From Dyadobacter jejuensis (GTDB lineage: Bacteria; Bacteroidota; Bacteroidia; Cytophagales; Spirosomataceae), in the NCBI RefSeq assembly GCF_003149085.1, contig NZ_QGDT01000002.1:186001-250000 (forward strand): DNA of 64,000 nucleotides, written 5' to 3'. The notes beneath the pieces are model-generated. The model saw only the letters and a program-made list of their open reading frames with translations, was not told the DNA's origin and searched no databases. Position numbers and translations under genes: made by a program. This document shows positions 7,927 to 16,652 of this stretch, piece after piece. Each line of letters begins with the position of its first letter. The first letter of the stretch is position 1.

Positions 7927-10416
7927 ATGTACAAATTCTCAATACTATTTCTTTGTTGGCTGACTCCCCTATTCACTTCGGCCCAAGGTCCTACCCCTGA
8001 GTCTTTCTTAGGCTACCCCAAAGCGAGTAGGTTTACCTATCACCACCGCATCATAGCCTACTATCAGGAGATGGCCCGACAGCACCCTACCCAGATGCAG
8101 CTGGTCGAGTACGGGCGAACTCCCGAAGACCGCCCTTTGGTGGTAGCCATCCTGACTTCCGAAAAAAACTTTGGCTCCCTAGAAGCCATTCGCAAGAACC
8201 ACCTGTCTCGCATAGGGCTCTTGCCTAGCCCCAGCAAGGACCCCGATATCCCCATCGCTTGGCTAAGCTATAATGTCCACGGCAACGAGGCCAGCTCGGC
8301 CAATACCAGTATGCAGGTGCTCTATCGGCTGCTGGACCCTACCAATGCCGATTCAAAGAGAATCCTTGATCAATCGATCGTCCTGATCGATCCCTGCAGC
8401 AATCCCGATGGGTATGCCCGCTATACCAACTGGTACAATGGAGTCCACAGCTCTCCTCCCGACCTTACCTCTTTCTCCAGGGAGCACCGAGAGCCATGGC
8501 CCGGCGGCAGGTTTAACCACTATCTTTTCGACCTTAACCGCGACTGGGCCTGGCAGACCCAGCATGAAACAAAAGCGCGCATCGCACTCTATAACCGATG
8601 GATGCCTCATATCCATGCCGATTTCCATGAAATGGGCTCTAATAGGAGCTATTATTTCCCGCCAGCGGCGAGGCCTTTTCACGAGGCCATTCGGCCATGG
8701 CAAAAGGAATTTAATGAATGGATAGGCACTTATTGTCGCAAGGCTTTCGACCAGCAAGGCTGGAGCTATTTCACCCGAAATGAATATGACCTGTTCTTTC
8801 CCAGCTATGGGGACACTTGGCCTACTTTCAATGGGGCCATCGGCCTCACTTTCGAACAGGCGGGAGATGCAAAGGCAGGGCTAGCTCTAGCACGGCCCAG
8901 CCACAGGGATACACTTACCCTAGCCGACCGTATGGAACATCACCTCACGAGTAGCTTTGCTACCCTAGAGGCCATGGTGGATGGAAAGGAAACGCTTACC
9001 AAAAGTTTTGAAGAATATTACCGTCTGGCTGCCCAAAAGCCCGAAGGCCTCATAAAGACCTATTTGATAAAGTACACCGGTGATAAAGCCCAGCAGGAGT
9101 ACGTAGTCCAATTACTTCAAAGACAGGACATCCAATATGGTCGCCCTAAAAAGACCCAAACCTTAAAAGTTACCAATATAAACGACCATCAGGAAGCCAC
9201 CATCCTAATAGATAGTACCGATATGCTGGTGAGCGCCTACCAACCCAAATCCAACCTTATTCGGGTGCTATTTGAGTCGCAGCCCGCTTTGGAAGATTCT
9301 TTAACTTACGACCTCACGAGCTGGGGACTGGGTTATCAATTAGGGTTATCGCTTTTTGCCAGTCAGGAAAAGATTGAGCAGCAGCCTTGGCCTGAAGCTA
9401 CCCCCATCCCCTTAGAGCTTGGGAGAAACCCCTATGCTTACCTCGTCGATTGGAAAGGGCTAGGATCGGTAAAGTTTCTGTCGGAGGCACTACAAAAGGG
9501 GTTGTTGATTCACACCACCAATACGGCCCTTACCATAGAAGGGCGAGACTATAATGAAGGAGCCTTGATTATCACCCGAAATGGAAACCCTAAGAAAAAC
9601 CTCGCCGAGACGCTCTCGGCAATGGCCGTCAAACACGGGGTCAAGCTACACAGTACCACCACAGGATTCGCAACCAAAGGAATTGACCTAGGCCATGATG
9701 ATATACTGGCCATCAAAACCCCTAAAATTGTTGTGATAGCTGGGGAGGGCATCTCCCCTACTTCCTACGGCGAAATATGGCATTATTTTGAAACGCAAAT
9801 CCAGTATCCACTGACCACGGTACCGCTCTCTAGTTTAGAAAAAGTACCGTTCACCGAAATTGATGTCCTGATTCTACCCAACGGCGATTATACTCAAGAC
9901 TTCTCTCCATCGACCTATAGCAAGATACAGGATTGGGTGATACAGGGGGGCAAGCTCATTGCGATGGAAAGTGCCACTGGAATTTTCTTAAACAATTCGG
10001 AACTGGGTCATACCAAAAAAGAGCCAGAATCGGTCATACCCCCCAACCCTTTGCAGCCCTATAATAAAAAAACCAGGACAGCCATCAGTCAGACGACACC
10101 AGGCAGTTTTTTCAAGGTGGATTTCGACCACAGCCATCCCATGGCTTTTGGTTGGGAAGGACCCTATTACGCCTTAATCAGACAGGCTTATCAAAGGAAC
10201 TTCCTTAAGGACGGCTGGAACGTGGGGTATCTTAATGAGGACAATTACCGAGCCGGGTTTGTCGGAGCCGACTTGGCGCCCCAGCTGACCAACACCCTAC
10301 TTTACGGAGTCAAGGAAGTTGGCCGGGGCTCCATCATTTTTATGATGGACGACCCACTTTTCAGGGGCATGCTTTATAAAGGCCAAATCCTCTATGGAAA
10401 TGCTGTCTTTCGGTAA
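7927..10416 (+). CDS. Secreted M14 family zinc carboxypeptidase
   Basis: A protein of about 829 aa with signal peptide MYKFSILFLCW..SAQ, an N-terminal M14 domain and a long C-terminal extension. Zinc ligands are His118 and Glu121 in NVHGNE; the substrate-binding segment NPDGYARY, the block LFDLNRDWAW, the HADFHEMG block and the catalytic FEQAG follow in the usual order. The C-terminal half contains a segment reading DVLILPNGDY..WVIQGGKLIAME that looks like the glutamine-amidotransferase-like fold often fused to these peptidases. An upstream in-frame ATG at 7903 would add eight residues before the signal peptide. It is expected to trim peptides outside the cell or in the periplasm. Confidence 0.9.
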   Translation: MYKFSILFLCWLTPLFTSAQGPTPESFLGYPKASRFTYHHRIIAYYQEMARQHPTQMQLVEYGRTPEDRPLVVAILTSEKNFGSLEAIRKNHLSRIGLLPSPSKDPDIPIAWLSYNVHGNEASSANTSMQVLYRLLDPTNADSKRILDQSIVLIDPCSNPDGYARYTNWYNGVHSSPPDLTSFSREHREPWPGGRFNHYLFDLNRDWAWQTQHETKARIALYNRWMPHIHADFHEMGSNRSYYFPPAARPFHEAIRPWQKEFNEWIGTYCRKAFDQQGWSYFTRNEYDLFFPSYGDTWPTFNGAIGLTFEQAGDAKAGLALARPSHRDTLTLADRMEHHLTSSFATLEAMVDGKETLTKSFEEYYRLAAQKPEGLIKTYLIKYTGDKAQQEYVVQLLQRQDIQYGRPKKTQTLKVTNINDHQEATILIDSTDMLVSAYQPKSNLIRVLFESQPALEDSLTYDLTSWGLGYQLGLSLFASQEKIEQQPWPEATPIPLELGRNPYAYLVDWKGLGSVKFLSEALQKGLLIHTTNTALTIEGRDYNEGALIITRNGNPKKNLAETLSAMAVKHGVKLHSTTTGFATKGIDLGHDDILAIKTPKIVVIAGEGISPTSYGEIWHYFETQIQYPLTTVPLSSLEKVPFTEIDVLILPNGDYTQDFSPSTYSKIQDWVIQGGKLIAMESATGIFLNNSELGHTKKEPESVIPPNPLQPYNKKTRTAISQTTPGSFFKVDFDHSHPMAFGWEGPYYALIRQAYQRNFLKDGWNVGYLNEDNYRAGFVGADLAPQLTNTLLYGVKEVGRGSIIFMMDDPLFRGMLYKGQILYGNAVFR

Positions 10417-10430
10417 ATGGCGGCCTACTT

Positions 10431-10853
10431 TTAGTTGGCCAGCAAGTAACGTAAAGCGAGTTCGTAGCCTTGCAAGCCCAGTCCACAGATCATCCCTTTA
10501 CAACGGCTGGTCAAAAAACTATGGTGACGGAACGATTCCCGTGAATGAATATTGGAAATATGCACTTCGACGGCCGGGGTGGTTACCGCAGAGATGGCAT
10601 CGGCCAAAGCCACTGAAGTATGGGTCAAGCCCCCTGCATTGATGATCATGCCATCGAAATCGAAACCTATTTCGTGGATTTTATCGATAATGGCCCCTTC
10701 GTGGTTGGACTGAAAATAATGTAAGGACACGTCCTCATATTGACTAGACAAGTCTTGAAAATATGCCTCGAAGGTTTGGTTTCCGTATATAGTGGGCTCT
10801 CTTTTGCCCAACAAATTAAGATTCGGACCGTTAAGGATCAGTATCTTTTTCAT
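10431..10853 (-). CDS. aroQ: Type II 3-dehydroquinate dehydratase
   Basis: A 140-aa type II dehydroquinase, which converts 3-dehydroquinate to 3-dehydroshikimate in the shikimate pathway. The family start LILNGPNLNLLGKREP is followed by the catalytic Tyr23 (TIYG), then QSNHEGAIID, INAGGLTHTS and EVHISN. The frame stays open upstream, but the ATG at 10853 places the start exactly where the family begins. It is divergent from xerD with only 45 bp between the starts. Confidence 0.95.
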   Translation of the reverse strand: MKKILILNGPNLNLLGKREPTIYGNQTFEAYFQDLSSQYEDVSLHYFQSNHEGAIIDKIHEIGFDFDGMIINAGGLTHTSVALADAISAVTTPAVEVHISNIHSRESFRHHSFLTSRCKGMICGLGLQGYELALRYLLAN

Positions 10854-10898
10854 AGGATATAAGGTTAATGATGGTCTTACTATAAAACTTACCAGGAT

Positions 10899-11795
10899 AT
10901 GTGGCAAAGCTACATCAAACATTTTAAAAACTACTTGCAATTAGAAAGGTCCTTTTCCGGTAATTCTATCCAGGCCTACGTGCGCGATGTGGAGAAGCTT
11001 GCCGAATACTGTTCCTTATTTGCCCTCCCCAGTAGCCCAACGCAGCTGACGGACACCCATATAACGGGTTTCCTACAATATATATCAGAACTGGGCCTAA
11101 GTGCTCATTCGCAGGCACGTATCTTATCGGGAATTAAAGGATTTTTCAAATATCTGTTATTAGAGAATGAAATCGTGGCCGACCCCACCGAGCTCATGGA
11201 AGCCCCTCGACTCCCCCGGAAGCTCCCAGATGTCTTAGAAGTACATGAGATACAAGAACTGATAGACCAAATAGATCATTCCACTCCGGAGGGCACTCGT
11301 AACCGCGCCATCCTGGAAGTTCTCTATAGCTGTGGCTTGCGGGTTTCCGAGCTCACCGGATTACAGCTTTCCGATTGCCATTTCGACACTGGCTTTATAA
11401 AAATAATAGGAAAAGGCAATAAGACCCGACTCGTGCCTATTGGCCAAGAGGCCGTAAAATATTGCCAAATTTATATGGAACATATTCGAAAAAACCTCCA
11501 CATCAAAAGGGACAGTGAGAACATCCTCTTTCTGAACAAACGTGGAGGACAGCTCACGAGAGTAATGATCTTCATCATTATAAAGGACTTATGTAAAAAA
11601 GCGGGGCTGAACAAAAAGATCAGCCCCCACACCTTCCGCCATTCGTTTGCCACGCACCTCATAGAGGGCGGAGCCAGCCTTAGAGCCGTTCAGGAGATGC
11701 TAGGCCATGAATCCATCATCACTACCGAAATATACACCCATCTTGACCGCGACTACCTGAAGCAGATCATCAAGGAATTCCATCCTAGAGGCTAG
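10899..11795 (+). CDS. xerD: Tyrosine recombinase XerD
   Basis: A 298-aa site-specific recombinase with an N-terminal SAM-like core-binding domain (about 1-95) and a catalytic domain. Active-site residues are present: Arg148 (GLRVSEL), Lys172, His244 and Arg247 (HTFRHSF), His270 (LGHES) and the nucleophile Tyr279 (EIYTHLD). Full length, no neighbouring phage genes, and its place beside aroQ all point to the chromosomal dimer-resolution enzyme rather than an integrase. XerC versus XerD assignment rests on overall resemblance only. Confidence 0.9.
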   Translation: MWQSYIKHFKNYLQLERSFSGNSIQAYVRDVEKLAEYCSLFALPSSPTQLTDTHITGFLQYISELGLSAHSQARILSGIKGFFKYLLLENEIVADPTELMEAPRLPRKLPDVLEVHEIQELIDQIDHSTPEGTRNRAILEVLYSCGLRVSELTGLQLSDCHFDTGFIKIIGKGNKTRLVPIGQEAVKYCQIYMEHIRKNLHIKRDSENILFLNKRGGQLTRVMIFIIIKDLCKKAGLNKKISPHTFRHSFATHLIEGGASLRAVQEMLGHESIITTEIYTHLDRDYLKQIIKEFHPRG

Positions 11796-11798
11796 AGA

Positions 11799-12038
11799 TC
11801 ACTCGATTTCCTTCATCAGTGAATCTAGGTTAAGGCTGTCAGCAGCGCTGTTAGCTGCAGGCAGAGCCCCTGGCAAAGCCGCTGGCAAAGCCGCTGGCAA
11901 GGCCCTATTCAATTGTTTTTTCTTATTCCAAGGGGCAGTGGTACGCTGCGACATATCGTAAGAGATAAATACAAACAAGGCCACAAAAAGAATGAGAACG
12001 ACAATAAATATTTTCCTATTACGATTACCTTTTTCCAT
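11799..12038 (-). CDS. Small membrane protein with Ala-Leu-Pro repeats
   Basis: A 79-aa protein of unknown function. It has a basic N-terminus (MEKGNRNRK), one membrane segment (IFIVVLILFVALFVFIS) and a region with four copies of ALPA/G before an acidic tail. The repeat is encoded by near-identical 12-base units (GCTGGCAAAGCC on the plus strand, about 11865-11903), so copy number could vary by slippage. It begins 2 bases after the sixA stop on the same strand and is probably translated from the same mRNA. Confidence 0.65.
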   Translation of the reverse strand: MEKGNRNRKIFIVVLILFVALFVFISYDMSQRTTAPWNKKKQLNRALPAALPAALPGALPAANSAADSLNLDSLMKEIE

Positions 12039-12040
12039 TA

Positions 12041-12547
12041 TTACAGTCCTTCTCTGAGTTGTTTTGGGGTCATATAAATTTTAAAATTTCCGGAGGAGTA
12101 CGATATCTCCGCCCAGGTGGCCACCTCAAACTCCAGAATGACAATGCCTGCCTTCTTCATGGAACCGATATGCCCTGGGGACAAATAGTCGGCAAAAAAA
12201 CTAATATCCGGATTATGGCCAACCAATAATAAACTAGTGGCCGGCTCGGGAGTCTCGTTAAGAGCATGCAAATACCCCCTGGAACCAGCATCATAAATGT
12301 CTCGATCCTGGATAATCGCCCGGCTATCGGCGCCTATTACCTGAGCTATGAGCTCGGCAGTTTGTAAGGCCCGTGCTGCACTACTGCTCATGTACACCTC
12401 AGGGCGATACCCCAAGTCCATCAGCCAATGAGCCATAGTCTGCGACTCTTCTTTTCCCTTCTCCACTAATCTACGGTCAAAATCACTTCTGGTAAGACTG
12501 GCATCTTCGGCCGTAGCATGGCGTACCAAAATGAGTGTCTTTGTCAT
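12041..12547 (-). CDS. sixA: SixA-type phosphohistidine phosphatase
   Basis: A 168-aa histidine-phosphatase-superfamily protein. The N-terminal LVRHATAED motif carries the catalytic Arg9-His10, and VGHNPDI contains the second conserved His. The family member SixA removes phosphate from His residues of phosphorelay or PTS proteins. No histidine kinase is adjacent, so the target is unknown. It precedes the small Ala-Leu-Pro membrane protein in a two-gene unit. Confidence 0.85.
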   Translation of the reverse strand: MTKTLILVRHATAEDASLTRSDFDRRLVEKGKEESQTMAHWLMDLGYRPEVYMSSSAARALQTAELIAQVIGADSRAIIQDRDIYDAGSRGYLHALNETPEPATSLLLVGHNPDISFFADYLSPGHIGSMKKAGIVILEFEVATWAEISYSSGNFKIYMTPKQLREGL

Positions 12548-12738
12548 TGTAAAAAATTGTTTTAAAGTTTAACCCACCAAAATAATCATTAGTAAAGCAT
12601 ATATAGGCATTGATAATCAGCAGCATGCCAAATCACAGATACACCATGGCAAGTTACTTAGGTACGAAATTTTACCGTTCAATGGTACGAATACCCCTTT
12701 GAACCAATATTATCTATTCACTTAGATCAATATATACT

Positions 12739-12746
12739 TAATTTTG
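12739..12746 (+). promoter_or_regulatory. Candidate -7 element of sppA
   Basis: TAATTTTG matches TAnnTTTG and lies 41 bases upstream of the sppA ATG. No TTG is present at the expected -33 position. Confidence 0.35.
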
Positions 12747-12787
12747 TTATGATTTAAAATAAGAGAAACCATTCCAACCACTGATTT

Positions 12788-14554
12788 ATGTTACAATTCC
12801 TTAAATATGTACTTGCCACCATGGTCGGCATATTCGTATTCTTCTTCATTTCATTCTTTATCCTGGTAGGAATCGGCGCGGCACTTTCCTCAGACGACAA
12901 AGTAACGATTGCTGAAAAATCGGTATTGAAGCTCGACCTCAACCGTCCCATCCATGAGGTGGGTGTCGAAAACCCCTTCGCCGAATTGGGTGGACCCTTT
13001 GGAAACAACGAAAACGTTTTAGGACTGAAAGATATAATAGAAGCCTTAAAGAACGCACAAAAAGATGAAAAAATTAAAGGCATTTATCTGCAAACCGAAG
13101 GGCCACAAGCAGGCTGGGCTTCATTGGAGGAAATCAGAAATGAACTGGTATCCTTTAAAAAATCGGGAAAATTTGTGGTTACGTATGGGGAAACTTATAC
13201 CGAAAAAGGCTACTATCTGGCCTCTGTGGCGGATAAAATTTTCCTGAACCCAGCCGGGGGGATGGAATGGAACGGCCTTTCGGCTGAATATAGCTTTTTG
13301 AAAGGCACCTTCGACAAGCTGGATATCAAGCCTATTATATTTAGAGTGGGAGAGTTTAAGAGTGCTATAGAAATGTTTTCGCGTAGCGACATGAGCGAGG
13401 CCAGCAAAAAACAATCCTTAGAACTTATTACCGCTATCAACGACCATTATATCGACAATATTTCTAAGTCAAGAAATATCCCTACCCAAATACTAAAAGG
13501 GCTAGCGGACTCCTTGGCGATAAAAAATCCGGATGATGCCCTAAAAAATAAATTAGTGACTCATTTGGGCTATTGGGATCAGTTCGACTCCTCATTACAT
13601 AAAGACTTGGGATTGGACATCAAAAAGAAGATTAGCTATGTGGGTGTTGAAAAATACCTAAAAGGGGCCCCCACCAATACAGAAGGTGACTATAATCAAC
13701 GTATCGGTGTCCTGATCGCCGAAGGAGAAATCAATTCAGGAGATGGTGGCGATGAAACCATAGGATCCGAAAAATTTATTACTGAGCTAAAGAAGGTGCG
13801 TGAAAACGACAAGATCAAGGCGGTGGTGATCCGGATCAACTCCCCAGGGGGAAGCGCATTGGCCTCGGATGTGATGTGGCGGGAGATAAAGCTAACGGCC
13901 CAAACTAAGCCGGTCATCGCATCGATGTCCGATGTAGCCGCCTCGGGAGGCTATTATATGGCCATGGGCTGCGATACCATTGTAGCACAACCCAATACCA
14001 TCACCGGCTCTATCGGTATCTTCGGGATGATCTTTAATGTAAAAGACTTTATGGGCAATAAGCTGGGCGTTACTTTCGACGGCGTAGGCACCAACCCACA
14101 CGCCGACTGGCCCACTGCCACCCGCGACATGACCCCCTTTGAAAAGGATATGATCCAGAAAAGTGTAGAAGAAGGCTATGCCACCTTTACTAAGAAAGCG
14201 GCAGAAGGTCGCCATATGTCCGTAGAAAAATTGAGAAGCCTGGCCCAAGGTCGGGTATGGTCGGGAGTTGAAGCCAAAGAAAACGGCTTGGTCGATATCC
14301 TCGGCAGCTTGGACGATGCCATAAAAATTGCCGCTAAAGCCGCCAAATTGAAGGAAGGCGACTACCGTGTCCGCTATTACCCAGAAAAAAAGAAACCATT
14401 CGACGAAATCATGAATAAGTTAATGGGCAATAATGAAGAACAAGCCATAATGGATAAACTGGGAGATATGGCCACTTATGCCAAGTTATTCCAAAGACTT
14501 ACCCGCATGGGTGGGATACAAGCTCGTCTACCTTATGAGCTAAACATACAATAA
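12788..14554 (+). CDS. sppA: Signal peptide peptidase SppA (protease IV, long form)
   Basis: A 588-aa membrane-bound serine protease of family S49 with two tandem protease-like domains, the length of the E. coli type. One membrane helix is at about residues 8-31. The catalytic pair is split between the domains: Lys191 (RVGEFKSAIE) and Ser387 (VAASGGYY). It degrades cleaved signal peptides in the inner membrane. It is a single-gene unit with a strong terminator. Confidence 0.93.
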   Translation: MLQFLKYVLATMVGIFVFFFISFFILVGIGAALSSDDKVTIAEKSVLKLDLNRPIHEVGVENPFAELGGPFGNNENVLGLKDIIEALKNAQKDEKIKGIYLQTEGPQAGWASLEEIRNELVSFKKSGKFVVTYGETYTEKGYYLASVADKIFLNPAGGMEWNGLSAEYSFLKGTFDKLDIKPIIFRVGEFKSAIEMFSRSDMSEASKKQSLELITAINDHYIDNISKSRNIPTQILKGLADSLAIKNPDDALKNKLVTHLGYWDQFDSSLHKDLGLDIKKKISYVGVEKYLKGAPTNTEGDYNQRIGVLIAEGEINSGDGGDETIGSEKFITELKKVRENDKIKAVVIRINSPGGSALASDVMWREIKLTAQTKPVIASMSDVAASGGYYMAMGCDTIVAQPNTITGSIGIFGMIFNVKDFMGNKLGVTFDGVGTNPHADWPTATRDMTPFEKDMIQKSVEEGYATFTKKAAEGRHMSVEKLRSLAQGRVWSGVEAKENGLVDILGSLDDAIKIAAKAAKLKEGDYRVRYYPEKKKPFDEIMNKLMGNNEEQAIMDKLGDMATYAKLFQRLTRMGGIQARLPYELNIQ

Positions 14555-14576
14555 TACCCCATTAGTATTCCGTACG

Positions 14577-14630
14577 GCCCGAAAAGCAAAATGATAGCCA
14601 ATCGACTTCATTTTGCTTTTCGGGCTTTTT
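14577..14630 (+). terminator. Terminator of sppA
   Basis: An 18-bp perfect stem (14577-14594 with 14608-14625) with a 13-nt loop, followed by five T. It starts 22 bases after the sppA stop. Confidence 0.92.
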
Positions 14631-15080
14631 CATGCGATTAACTACCTCATTAACCTTATAGATAGAAGTAAATTTGCTTTAGAGGCTGTTTTACCCCAAA
14701 CCCGTACCTCAAATGACGGTTCTCCACCCAGGCAACGACTCCTCGAGTGCCATTAGCGTATAGTTCAAAAACCGCATCCATGACCAAATATTAAAATAGT
14801 ACAACAAATAAGAAATATAACGACAGTATTCTAACTGTTGCTGAACCAATCACTTGTTGTACTTTTAGTATATTCATAGGATTTTTCTAATATAGTACAG
14901 CGAGATAAAAAGAACTTTTAAAATACCAAGCCTCTCCTATTGACTTTAATACGGGTTCTTGAGTAGTTTTGACATGTCGAAAGAGAAAAAGACGCTAGCA
15001 ACATAACAACTATCGCACCATTCGACAGTAAATTAGAAAAGTACAAACATTATCAATATTCACTCCAAAATTTTAAAATT
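14631..15080. other. Gene-free region upstream of small secreted protein
   Basis: About 450 bases without a recognisable gene. It holds the candidate promoter at 14940-14971 and a 10-bp inverted repeat (AGTACAACAA at 14798-14807 with its complement at 14854-14863) enclosing a smaller ACAGT/ACTGT pair. A small RNA is possible but I recognise no known family. Confidence 0.5.
14940..14971 (+). promoter_or_regulatory. Promoter of the small secreted protein gene
   Basis: TTG (14940-14942) and TAGTTTTG (14964-14971) are separated by 21 bases, close to the Bacteroidota consensus. Transcription from here would give a leader of roughly 100 bases before the ATG at 15081. Confidence 0.45.
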
Positions 15081-15446
15081 ATGAAAAAGTTAATTTTTAG
15101 CCTCGCATTATTGATTGGTTTAAGTGTATCCAGTTTTTCATTCGCTTCAGAGAAAAACGAAAATGCAGCAGCAAAAGTTGAATTAGCTACTATGGGTGGC
15201 CTTAAATTCAAGTTATCTTTGAGCAGTGTGTCAGAGAAGTCTTCTATGGCTATCAAAGATAACTTCGGTGAAGTTCTTTACAGAACCAATCTTCCAAAAT
15301 CAGACAACTACTCTAAAATATTTGACTTCTCAACGTTAAATGACGGAAACTACATCTTCGTGATCAACAACGGTGGCGAAATCGTTGAAAAGCCGATCAC
15401 TATTGAAACGCATACTACACGTACTGCCACTCCTGCAGAACTGTAA
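15081..15446 (+). CDS. Small secreted beta-sandwich-like protein
   Basis: A 121-aa protein of unknown function with a clear signal peptide (MKKLIFSLALLIG..SFA). The mature part alternates polar and hydrophobic residues in the pattern of a small beta sandwich; the passage LYRTNLPKSDNYSKIFDFS..LNDGNYIF resembles the DUF3244 or T9SS sorting-domain fold of Bacteroidota. No C-terminal Lys-Arg-rich end typical of a T9SS signal is present. It has its own promoter and terminator, suggesting an abundant single-gene product. Confidence 0.7.
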   Translation: MKKLIFSLALLIGLSVSSFSFASEKNENAAAKVELATMGGLKFKLSLSSVSEKSSMAIKDNFGEVLYRTNLPKSDNYSKIFDFSTLNDGNYIFVINNGGEIVEKPITIETHTTRTATPAEL

Positions 15447-15463
15447 GATTCAATGCTAAAATT

Positions 15464-15497
15464 AAAAAAGGGCTGGAAATTTTTCCAGCCCTTTTTT
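15464..15497 (+). terminator. Terminator of small secreted protein gene
   Basis: Stem AAAAAGGGCTGGAAA (15465-15479) pairs with TTTCCAGCCCTTTTT from 15482, ending in a run of six T. It can also act for the convergent YihY-family gene. Confidence 0.9.
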
Positions 15498-15526
15498 AGT
15501 ATATAGCCCTAATCAACACTTTACGC

Positions 15527-16426
15527 CTATTGGTCCACTTCATTACGAACGATCAACACGGCGTGTTTTTTGGGAGCAATGGCCACACCATCAAGTTTGG
15601 CATAAGCCTTAGTAAATTCGGCACCAAAATAGAGGATAATAGAAGAATAGTAGATCCAGGTCAATAAAATAATGATGGAGGCCGAAGCCCCATATGTTGC
15701 GCCGAGATTGGACTTGCCCAGGTAAAAGCTGATACCGAATTTGCCCAATAAAAACAAAACGGCTGTAAAGCCAGCTCCCACCATACACTCTTTCCAACGA
15801 AGCTCCCCGTCAGGCAGCACCTTAAAGATTACCGTAAATAAGGCTGTAATGACTGTAAGTACCAAGGCTAGGTTCATCAGATAGAAAAATATGACGGAAG
15901 CCTCCGAGAAATAAGCTTCGAGCTCGGAGCTTAGCACCTCCACAATGGCGTTGGCTCCAAGAGAAACAATGAGCAGAAAACCCAGAGTAAGTATCAACGA
16001 AAAAGAAAGTAGGCGGTTTTTCAGATAGGCAAGCCAACCTTTTTCTGGCTTAGACTTAATAGACCATATGTAGTTAATAGAGTCCTGCATTTCGGCAAAT
16101 ACCCCTGTGGCACCTATCAGAAGCGTAGCTATTCCTATGGCCGAGGCCAATGTAGACTTGTTAGAGACCTGGGCATTCTGGATGATCTCCTGGAGTTGCT
16201 GGGTAGCAGCAGGCCCTACGAGCCCTTGCAGTTGACCGAAGAGTTCCCCTTGAATGGTACTCTTTTCCATAAAAAAACTTAAGGTCGAGATAATCACCAA
16301 CAGCATAGGCGCCAGTGAAAAGATGGTATAGTAAGACAGGGAAGCACTTAATTTGAGCCCCTTGTCATTTAGGAATTCCGTAAATGATTCGGAAAGTAGA
16401 GAGAAAAATGTCTTAGCAATTTTCAT
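15527..16426 (-). CDS. YihY/virulence factor BrkB family membrane protein
   Basis: A 299-aa inner-membrane protein with about six transmembrane segments. The N-terminal LSASLSYYTIFSLAPMLLVI block and the internal GATGVFAEMQDSINYIW block are hallmarks of the YihY/BrkB family. Some members were once called ribonuclease BN, an assignment now abandoned; the molecular role is unknown. Single-gene unit. Confidence 0.88.
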   Translation of the reverse strand: MKIAKTFFSLLSESFTEFLNDKGLKLSASLSYYTIFSLAPMLLVIISTLSFFMEKSTIQGELFGQLQGLVGPAATQQLQEIIQNAQVSNKSTLASAIGIATLLIGATGVFAEMQDSINYIWSIKSKPEKGWLAYLKNRLLSFSLILTLGFLLIVSLGANAIVEVLSSELEAYFSEASVIFFYLMNLALVLTVITALFTVIFKVLPDGELRWKECMVGAGFTAVLFLLGKFGISFYLGKSNLGATYGASASIIILLTWIYYSSIILYFGAEFTKAYAKLDGVAIAPKKHAVLIVRNEVDQ

Positions 16427-16540
16427 AGTGTAGTAGGATGGTTATTAATTTTCTTTGAACCGAAAGATAACTTAATATTATCGTGCCAGAAAGTGATAAC
16501 GGCCTTTTATGTACCAAAATGCGACAATTAACCTAAGGCA

Positions 16541-16580
16541 GAAAAGAAAAACCAGCTGGTATCAGTTACCAGCTGGCTCA
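16541..16580 (-). terminator. Terminator of the nucleoside transporter gene
   Basis: On the minus strand CCAGCTGGTA (16567-16576) pairs with TACCAGCTGG (16552-16561) around a 5-nt loop and runs into TTTTTCTTTT. Confidence 0.85.
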
Positions 16581-16652
16581 ATAAGGACGGCCCCTTGGGC
16601 ATGCAAACTACTTACATGCTCCAGGCCGTATCTGTTTACTTTTCTATGGACT

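Noticed and set aside
10899..11795. Tyrosine recombinase as an integrase of a mobile island
   Set aside because: It has the length and residues of chromosomal XerD, sits next to aroQ, and no attachment-site repeats or phage genes were seen around it or tRNA-Glu.
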